Shown here in pieces: positions 52,660-57,767 of a stretch of 57,767 nt of DNA (the first letter of the stretch is position 1; every line of letters starts with the position of its first letter). The notes beneath the pieces were generated by a model. That model was not told where the DNA came from. It saw only the letters and a program-made list of their open reading frames with translations, and made no database searches. The translations under genes were made by a program, and so were the position numbers. The DNA comes from an uncultured Bacteroidales bacterium (lineage in GTDB: Bacteria; Bacteroidota; Bacteroidia; Bacteroidales; FEN-979): positions 1 to 57,767 of the forward strand of contig CAIYJU010000092.1 in NCBI GenBank assembly GCA_903926565.1. The letters are read 5' to 3'.

Positions 52660-53822
52660 TGTTTGAAACCATGCCGATCGAAACACTGCAAGCCTACTGG
52701 TGGATCATCATCTCCATCCTGGGAAGCCTCCTCGTATTCCTGATGTTTGTCCAGGGCGGACAAACGTTGATTTACACCATCGGGAAAACCGAACCTGAAC
52801 GAAAAATGCTGGTGAACACACTCGGGCGGAAATGGGAATTCACCTTTACCACCCTGGTCACTTTTGGCGGTGCCTTTTTTGCATCCTTTCCCCTCTTCTA
52901 TTCCACCAGTTTCGGCGGCGCTTACTGGGTCTGGATGGCCATCCTGTTTCCATTCATCATCCAGGCGGTGGCTTATGAATTCCGAAGCAAGCCGAATAAC
53001 TTCCTCGGACATAAAACTTACGAATGGTTCCTGATTATCAACGGATTACTTGGAACAGTGCTTATCGGCACCGCCGTGGCAACATTTTTTACCGGGTCGG
53101 CTTTTCTGGTTGATAAATCTGCCCTGACAAACCTGCTCGACCCGGCAATTTCACGCTGGCAGCATCCTGCACATGGTTTGGAAGCAGTCTTAAACTGGCG
53201 CAATGTGGCCCTCGGACTGGCCGTATTTTTCCTGGCCAGGGTGCTGGGCATCCTCTATTTCATGAATACCATTGATGATGAAAACATCATGATCCGTTCA
53301 AAAAAGCAATTGCTGATCAATGTGATTCCATTCCTGGTCTTCTTTCTCGCCTTCACCGGGGCCTTGTTAACCATGCCCGGATTTGCGGTCCGCGGGCAAA
53401 CCGGGTTAATTTACGGGGAGTCATTAAAGTACTTTCACAACCTCATCCAGATGCCCATCGTGCTGATGATGTTTGCTGGTGGGGTTGTATTTGTCCTCCT
53501 GGGCGTGGCATTGCCCCTGCTTGACATGAACAAATATGCATCCTCGGGTATCTGGTACGCGGGTCCGGGGACCATCCTTACCGTTTTTGCGCTGTTTTGT
53601 CTCGCAGGGTTCAACAATACTGCCTATTATCCATCAACGTATGATTTACAGAGTTCGCTCACCATTCATAACAGTTCGTCAAGCCAGTACACCCTCACTG
53701 TCATGAGCTATGTGTCGCTGGTGGTGCCCTTTGTTATCGCCTATATATGGTATGCCTGGAGAGCGATCAACAGTAAAAAGATCGATGCTGCTGAGATGGA
53801 GGAGGGCGGGCACACTTATTAA
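52656..53822 (+). CDS. cydB: Cytochrome bd oxidase subunit II
   Basis: A 388-residue polytopic subunit with about eight helices. It begins MMFETMPIETLQAYWWIIIS and contains the family segments MFVQGGQTLIYTIG, GRKWEFTFTTLVTFGGA and EFRSKPNN. The ATG overlaps the cydA stop by 4 bases (ATGA). It forms the heterodimer with CydA and has no haem. It ends against the convergent CsbD gene with an overlap of 4 bases. Confidence 0.94.
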   Translation: MMFETMPIETLQAYWWIIISILGSLLVFLMFVQGGQTLIYTIGKTEPERKMLVNTLGRKWEFTFTTLVTFGGAFFASFPLFYSTSFGGAYWVWMAILFPFIIQAVAYEFRSKPNNFLGHKTYEWFLIINGLLGTVLIGTAVATFFTGSAFLVDKSALTNLLDPAISRWQHPAHGLEAVLNWRNVALGLAVFFLARVLGILYFMNTIDDENIMIRSKKQLLINVIPFLVFFLAFTGALLTMPGFAVRGQTGLIYGESLKYFHNLIQMPIVLMMFAGGVVFVLLGVALPLLDMNKYASSGIWYAGPGTILTVFALFCLAGFNNTAYYPSTYDLQSSLTIHNSSSSQYTLTVMSYVSLVVPFVIAYIWYAWRAINSKKIDAAEMEEGGHTY

Positions 53823-54004
53823 ATCGTTGCGATGATCTTCATCAGCTCTTCCTTTGTTTTGCCAAGTTTGGCCTGAAGCCTGCCCAGCATTTCATCTTTC
53901 CTGCCTTCTTTGAACATCAGGTCATTGTCGGTTAAGATCGCGAATTTCTGTTTGAGTTTGCCTTTTTGTTCGTTCCAGTTTCCTTTTACTTCCATGGTAT
54001 TCAT
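53819..54004 (-). CDS. CsbD-family stress protein
   Basis: A 61-residue hydrophilic, charged protein with MEVKGNWNEQKGKLKQKFA, the family opening, and a second half EMLGRLQAKLGKTKEELMKII. CsbD proteins are small, probably loosely folded, and are induced by general stress in Firmicutes and common in Bacteroidota. The molecular role is unknown. The first codons MNT may be an extension, as Met4 is an equally good start. It overlaps the cydB end by 4 bases. Confidence 0.85.
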   Translation of the reverse strand: MNTMEVKGNWNEQKGKLKQKFAILTDNDLMFKEGRKDEMLGRLQAKLGKTKEELMKIIATI

Positions 54005-54399
54005 TTTGTTCTGTTTTATAATTCCCTCATCCGGGGGACAGGTATGAAATAATTTTCACTATTCAAAGGTCTGACTAATCACTGTGGAAAGCCTTACATA
54101 ATTTGATTTAACAGTTGCATCTTTCACACCTTTACCCGACCAGATCGGCCGGTAATTATCGTCAGAAATCCCTTTCCCAATGACCTGACCTTATCAGGAT
54201 TTTTCGCCACCAGGTTCACGATGCCGAACATCAGCGCATTGCCTGCAATCCGCTTAACCGGATTTCTTGTGCCATGTTCAGATAACAATTTCGAGAGATA
54301 ACCGGCAGTAAGGCCGACATCTGAATTGACCGTTTCCCCTCAGCAGCCTGTTTGCTTTCCAGGCATGGAGTTTCCATAATTTTTTTCTAAGTATATTTA
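54005..54399. other. 395-base stretch holding the gene remnant and nothing else recognised
   Basis: Apart from the frameshifted remnant at 54124-54377, the segment has no intact reading frame with a family motif, no repeat of the dispersed family and no clear terminator. Confidence 0.5.
54124..54377 (-). pseudogene. Frameshifted remnant of a small soluble protein gene
   Basis: Starting with ATG at 54377, one frame reads METPCLESKQAAEGKR. A second frame continues from about 54345 with VNSDVGLTAGYLSKLLSEHG and, later, VKRIAGNALMFGIVNLVAKN, ending at the TGA at 54124. The second part has protein-like composition and no start codon near its beginning, which suggests one gene of about 85 residues broken by a +1/-1 shift near 54335-54350. 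Family unknown. It lies downstream of the CsbD gene in the same direction as the remnant. A sequencing error is an alternative. Confidence 0.5.
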
Positions 54400-54436
54400 T
54401 TGGTAACAGGAGATGGATTTGCTATCAGCTATTTTT

Positions 54437-54461
54437 CACCGCAAAGGTGCAAAGACGCGAA
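54437..54461 (+). repeat. Intergenic copy of the 'CACCGCAAAGGTGCAAAG' dispersed repeat
   Basis: It differs at only 2 of 25 positions from the copy inside the dgkA-family gene at 10904-10928. It stands in a 337-base region (54400-54736) that holds no convincing gene, only this repeat and the palindrome at 54581. Confidence 0.7.
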
Positions 54462-54580
54462 TAAAAACATGATGTTTTCATCACTTTTCGCCTTACCGTC
54501 TACTGATGCAATTATGGAGAGATTATCAGCAAACACACACCGTTTTGAAATAGAAAAGAATCCCTCAGAAAGAGAAAAAT

Positions 54581-54607
54581 GTGAATATAATTACGAATTA
54601 TATTCAC
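54581..54607. promoter_or_regulatory. Perfect 12-3-12 palindrome
   Basis: GTGAATATAATT-ACG-AATTATATTCAC is a perfect inverted repeat of 12-base arms with a 3-base spacer. It is AT-rich and lacks a T run, so an operator is more likely than a terminator, but no adjacent regulator or gene start makes the target clear. Confidence 0.4.
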
Positions 54608-54736
54608 AAAACTACTGAAAATCAAAGCCTATTGAGACAGCCGTCAACTCTGCAAATCAACCCGCTAATTTAAAAACAGGCAAGATGAGCACAAAGGTAT
54701 TGGCGTTTAGAATGTCCATTCTGACCATGTTATGTG

Positions 54737-54967
54737 TTAATTTGCAAGGCTCTTCTTTTGCAAAGCTTTAACCATTTTCCATGCGCCATAACCGGCTACC
54801 ATAAAAAGTGCAACGGCCAACCCGCCATCGACCGGGGCTGCGTTGCCGCCAACGAACCCATTGTTACCACCATTGTTACCTGTTGGAGGCGGAGGTTGTG
54901 GAGCCTGCGCTAAAATAGTGGCGGTGGAAAAGATCAAAAAGACAAGGACAACGAGTGATTTTTTCAT
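54737..54967 (-). CDS. Small secreted protein with PID-CTERM-type sorting tail
   Basis: A small exported protein of 76 residues from the ATG at 54967 (an earlier start at 55000 adds MNFNQTLKQDV). It has a signal peptide (MKKSLVVLVFLIFSTATILA), a very short Pro/Gly/Asn-rich mature part (QAPQPPPPTGNNGGNNGFV), and then APVDGGLAVALFMVAGYGAWK with a Lys-rich end. The P(I/V)DGG motif, hydrophobic helix and basic tail match the PID-CTERM pattern of Bacteroidota proteins thought to be processed by an exosortase-like enzyme. No such sortase is in the window. Its mature peptide would be tiny, perhaps only a linker or a signalling peptide. Confidence 0.75.
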   Translation of the reverse strand: MKKSLVVLVFLIFSTATILAQAPQPPPPTGNNGGNNGFVGGNAAPVDGGLAVALFMVAGYGAWKMVKALQKKSLAN

Positions 54968-55093
54968 GACATCTTGTTTTAAAGTTTGGTTAAAATTCAT
55001 TTAGAAATGGGACAACTCACCCGCCGAATCATGGAAAACCGGCTAAGATCCAGGCCAGACTCTGGTAATCTTTTATAATCTTTTGACATTCTT

Positions 55094-56680
55094 TTATCGT
55101 TGAATCAAAACACCTTTTGTTACCTGCACATTGCCATTAATTGACAACCGAGCTACAACTGCACACGATTTCATCGAACCAAGGTCAACGTTTGAAAGTT
55201 CTCCCACAGTAAAAGTTTTCCGCATTAAAACCTGCCCTGTTATACTAAAAATGGTCAATTTTGCTTCTTTGCCGTAATATTCAGGAGCATTCACATAGAG
55301 CAAATTGTCAGCGATCCACATCCGATTAAGTTCGGCTTTGGATTCGTCAATTCCGATAGATCCACCAAATATTACCTTAAAACGATTTGCATCATTTCCT
55401 TCGGTATGGTTGAAGGTGTATGTGTTTTGCAAGCGGAGGTCAATGGTTTGATTGGTTTTTAAATCCTGAAGGTGTATGCTTACGTTTGGATTGAAATTTT
55501 CGATGTTGCTGAATGTGACTTTCACGCTTGCCGTTGATTTTTGTTCAAAATACAAAGGCACTATATAAACTGCTGACATGTACGGCAGGCTGTTAATCGC
55601 CAGCTTTTCGTTGTCGGCAGCCACCGTATAAAGCTGTGGTGCGCCATCAGTCCCATAGAGTTTCCATGCATCAAAATCCGGGTCAGTATTGGCTGTGGCC
55701 ACATCAGTATATCGGATTACGGTTTCATCCGTCATTTGGTTCGAAACGGCTTTTATCCTGAGCAGGTCGGAAATGCTTACATCCGATTTGAAGAAATTAT
55801 GCCCACCGTGTACCCTTACATTATCATTCATACTAAAGGTTGGTGATGCGGTAGCCTTTACAAAAAAAGCTTGCCCGGCAGGAATTATGCTGGAACCTCC
55901 ATGAGTGGCTACACCATCTACATAAGCTGCATAGTTATTTCCTCCGGCAGGCCAGATATAGACCGAATTGGCTATCCCGGTTTTCACCCAGCCTGAAGAA
56001 GCATCCCAGTTGATGGCACTTGGGTAAGGGTTGGGTACAAGATTATGGCCGTTTCCGGTAAAAGTAACCAGGGGGCTGAATGTGCCTGCATTCATGGGGC
56101 CCTGAAACTGATAGGTATGCGAAGCTTCAGGTGTATAAACCATGTATCCCCTGGTTTCGTCCATTGTATTCACAGTCGAAATCCCCAGTCCATGCCATGC
56201 ATCGCCAGCCACATCATAATCGTACAGGTAGGCATACAAAAACAGATTCTGTGTAGAATTTGTAGCCGGGGTAAGCGGAACCGAAACCAGGTGGAAGGTT
56301 GTAGTTGCCAGGCTGGTATTGCCCGTTATATAGCGGTTTATGGTAGCGGCAACATCGGCCGTACCGTGTATCAGCGAGCCGGTGCCATTGGTTGTGGATT
56401 GTAATACCAGCCCATCGGTGCCTTTGGAATTGGAAAGTGTTCCGTTCACCGTAAGGTAGCTTTTATCCGTGATGGTTAGCGTGGCATTGGCATCAATGGT
56501 AAGGTTGGCCATGGTGGCCAGGTTGGTGGCGCTTTCGCTGGTTAGGGTAAAGTTGCCGTTATCCACCACCCACGATGTGCCACTTTGGCTTACGATATAG
56601 GCGCCATTGTTGTAAATGCCCTGCGCATTCACCGACAGGGCAATACCGATGCCCATAAGTATAATTAGTGCTTTTCTCAT
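55094..56680 (-). CDS. Surface protein with T9SS-type C-terminal domain
   Basis: A 528-residue exported protein with signal peptide MRKALIILMGIGIALSVNAQ. The first 100 residues form repeated short beta segments (TLTSESATNLATMANLTIDA, TLTITDKSYLTVNGTLSNSK), a beta-solenoid-like fold. The middle resembles lectin- or adhesin-like domains with GNGHNLVPNPYPSAINWDAS. The last 75 residues (LTIFSITGQVLMRKTFTV... KGVLIQR) look like a type IX secretion sorting domain. It is probably exported and attached to the cell surface. The ligand is unknown. It follows the fibre-like gene downstream on the same strand with a 26-base gap. Confidence 0.85.
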   Translation of the reverse strand: MRKALIILMGIGIALSVNAQGIYNNGAYIVSQSGTSWVVDNGNFTLTSESATNLATMANLTIDANATLTITDKSYLTVNGTLSNSKGTDGLVLQSTTNGTGSLIHGTADVAATINRYITGNTSLATTTFHLVSVPLTPATNSTQNLFLYAYLYDYDVAGDAWHGLGISTVNTMDETRGYMVYTPEASHTYQFQGPMNAGTFSPLVTFTGNGHNLVPNPYPSAINWDASSGWVKTGIANSVYIWPAGGNNYAAYVDGVATHGGSSIIPAGQAFFVKATASPTFSMNDNVRVHGGHNFFKSDVSISDLLRIKAVSNQMTDETVIRYTDVATANTDPDFDAWKLYGTDGAPQLYTVAADNEKLAINSLPYMSAVYIVPLYFEQKSTASVKVTFSNIENFNPNVSIHLQDLKTNQTIDLRLQNTYTFNHTEGNDANRFKVIFGGSIGIDESKAELNRMWIADNLLYVNAPEYYGKEAKLTIFSITGQVLMRKTFTVGELSNVDLGSMKSCAVVARLSINGNVQVTKGVLIQR

Positions 56681-56706
56681 CTGTTCATTTTTTTATACTA
56701 CCTAAA

Positions 56707-57767
56707 TTAGAATTTCCGTATTGGACGAAAGTATCCATTAGAGGCTTTAAAAGTAGTACTCGTCTGTGCTCCTGAACCAATACTCCAAAAGTCCTGTGTC
56801 CATACTGTAGTCAGACTTGTCTCAGAGGAAGTCCAATAGGATGAACCATTAGTTACGTTAAAACCCCCAATTGCAGCTTTGTTTAAATATAATTTGTTTA
56901 ACTCATCTTTTGAAGGCAAATACCAGTCAGTATAGCCACCCATTGCATAATAAGTTGACATATAAGCTGCGTAATTACCCATCCCACCATTTCCAGTAAT
57001 AATAGCCGTAGTATTTGCAAAACCTGTACCCAATGCGGTAGCTGTTGCACCTGTGTTATTATTTTGGTAAGCTTGATTAGGATTATTCCATGAAATAGAA
57101 ATACCCGAGTTTCCATCAGCATTAGCCGCTATTAGGCCGTGTGCCACATTGGGGTCGTACCCGGGATCACCATCTACAAGCAGGTAAGCAAGCTTACCCC
57201 CTCCATATACATCTCCAATATTTACTGTAGGTGGGCCAATATTGATCCATCCGGCACTGGTTCCTGCATACACATGCAATTCGCCGGACAGGCCACAGGA
57301 GGTACACCAGATTTGTAAGCCTACGGCAGGGCTTGCTATGGCATCTTGCTCTGTTTTCGACATGCGGGGAGGAAGAAAACCCTGGGTGGTAGAGCTTATT
57401 TCAACTTTCGCTGATGCACTCGGACTGGCGGTCCCAACGCCTACATTACCATTGAGCAATGTGTTGCCGGTTCCGCTGGGTGTAAGGGTAACGTTTTGGT
57501 TGCTGCCGCCTGCTGCAAAGGTTAAAGCTGAAGTACCGGTTATGGAGCCGTTGGTAGTTCCTGTGCCGCCATTGGCAACTGCCAATGTGCCTGCAAGGGT
57601 AACGGTTCCGCTTGTAGTAACCGGGCCGCCGCTGCTCGTTAAACCGGTAGTGCCACCAGATACATCAATGCTGGTAACGGTTCCACTACTGCCGCCACTT
57701 CCACCAATTTGTACCCATTCAGAACCTGTATAATAATAGAATCCGGATGTGCCATCTGTTTGGAACA
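56707..57767 (-). CDS. Fibre-like surface protein with C-terminal DUF1566-like domain (5' end cut)
   Basis: The frame stays open to the right window edge, so only about 353 C-terminal residues are seen. An internal TTG-start version would begin at 57585, but the coding sequence continues upstream. The visible N-terminal part is a Gly/Thr/Ser-rich fibre-like stretch with SGTVTSIDVSGGTTG and TLAVANGGTGTTNGS, then GNVGVGTASPSASAKVEISS and GFLPPRMSKTEQDAI, modules often found in large Bacteroidota surface proteins and tail fibres. The last 150 residues match a DUF1566/Lcl-type C-terminal domain (YGGGKLAYLLVDGDPGYD, WYLPSKDELNKLY, YWTSSE, RPIRKF). It is probably secreted, but the signal region is outside the window. 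Confidence 0.8.
   Translation of the reverse strand, partial: FQTDGTSGFYYYTGSEWVQIGGSGGSSGTVTSIDVSGGTTGLTSSGGPVTTSGTVTLAGTLAVANGGTGTTNGSITGTSALTFAAGGSNQNVTLTPSGTGNTLLNGNVGVGTASPSASAKVEISSTTQGFLPPRMSKTEQDAIASPAVGLQIWCTSCGLSGELHVYAGTSAGWINIGPPTVNIGDVYGGGKLAYLLVDGDPGYDPNVAHGLIAANADGNSGISISWNNPNQAYQNNNTGATATALGTGFANTTAIITGNGGMGNYAAYMSTYYAMGGYTDWYLPSKDELNKLYLNKAAIGGFNVTNGSSYWTSSETSLTTVWTQDFWSIGSGAQTSTTFKASNGYFRPIRKF

Noticed and set aside
54400-54618. 72-codon open frame on the plus strand
   Set aside because: Its middle is the dispersed CACCGCAAAGG repeat (54437-54461) and it runs through the perfect palindrome at 54581. No homologous feature, so not called as a gene.
54692-54699. TACCTTTG on the minus strand as a promoter
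   Set aside because: Exact TAnnTTTG match, but the next leftward coding feature is only the gene remnant more than 300 bases away, so it is probably a chance match.
54685-54771. 28-codon plus-strand frame with a signal-peptide-like sequence (MSTKVLAFRMSILTMLCVNL)
   Set aside because: Too short, with a stop just after the hydrophobic part, and it overlaps the 3' end of the PID-CTERM gene. Perhaps a truncated gene start, but not supportable.

Overview
The window reads as chromosomal DNA of a Bacteroidota (Bacteroidetes) bacterium, probably a free-living or sediment-type Bacteroidales relative and not a gut Bacteroides. The evidence is: C-terminal domains of the type IX secretion type and one PID-CTERM type tail; a CcoN-CcoO fusion with a mono-haem CcoP; a GYDIA-type GHMP kinase in a mevalonate operon; start sites preceded by the Bacteroidota promoter element TAnnTTTG and few clear Shine-Dalgarno sequences; and dispersed intergenic repeats of the 'ACCGCAAAGGCGCAAAG' kind. 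No phage, plasmid, insertion sequence or CRISPR array was seen. Most genes are housekeeping, with accessory surface genes at the right end.

Layout. 1-4637 (minus): mevalonate pathway operon (type 2 IPP isomerase, class II HMG-CoA reductase, GYDIA kinase, diphosphomevalonate decarboxylase and the start of mevalonate kinase, cut by the window edge), each gene overlapping the next. 4883-8234: orphan four-PAS histidine kinase, convergent YycJ-like metallo-hydrolase with an unusual array of direct repeats upstream, and tRNA-Gly(CCC) with its own terminator. 8333-14175: ABC-F ATPase, then a plus-strand run of ICMT-like methyltransferase, diacylglycerol kinase family protein, lipoprotein S9 peptidase and sirtuin. 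14131-17560 (minus): polyprenyl glycosylphosphotransferase, lipoprotein and Gfo/Idh/MocA oxidoreductase. 17639-24384: Pcm repair methyltransferase, then divergent CcmF-type haem lyase and DsbD (cytochrome c maturation), then an FG-GAP/VCBS surface protein.

24738-32669: M20 dipeptidase, 2-oxoglutarate dehydrogenase E1 and E2, L-aspartate oxidase, a six-unit palindromic tandem repeat, and gamma-carbonic anhydrase. 32772-37797: a 753-residue protein of unknown function without a signal peptide, then a coupled PlsC acyltransferase / GH13 hydrolase pair. 37808-41725 (minus): secreted protein of unknown function, M28 peptidase, Tat-exported GH109-like oxidoreductase. 41818-53822: respiratory block. 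A lipoprotein cytochrome c and a complete cbb3 oxidase gene set (ccoI-S-NO-Q-P-G-H plus a TauE/SafE-like protein) on the minus strand face cydAB on the plus strand, so two high-affinity terminal oxidases sit back to back, pointing to life at low or fluctuating oxygen. 53819-57767: CsbD stress protein, a frameshifted gene remnant, a PID-CTERM small protein, a T9SS-type surface protein and the C-terminal part of a fibre-like/DUF1566-like surface protein cut by the window edge.

The best leads for something undescribed are the 753-residue protein, the 11-bp-phased TTAAGT array, the double 6-3-6 palindrome between the mevalonate operon and the kinase, the Cys/His-rich tail on SucA, the Asn-for-Asp change in the HMG-CoA reductase signature, and three genes whose coding sequence contains dispersed repeat DNA. 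All function calls come from reading motifs by eye. No database search was run.
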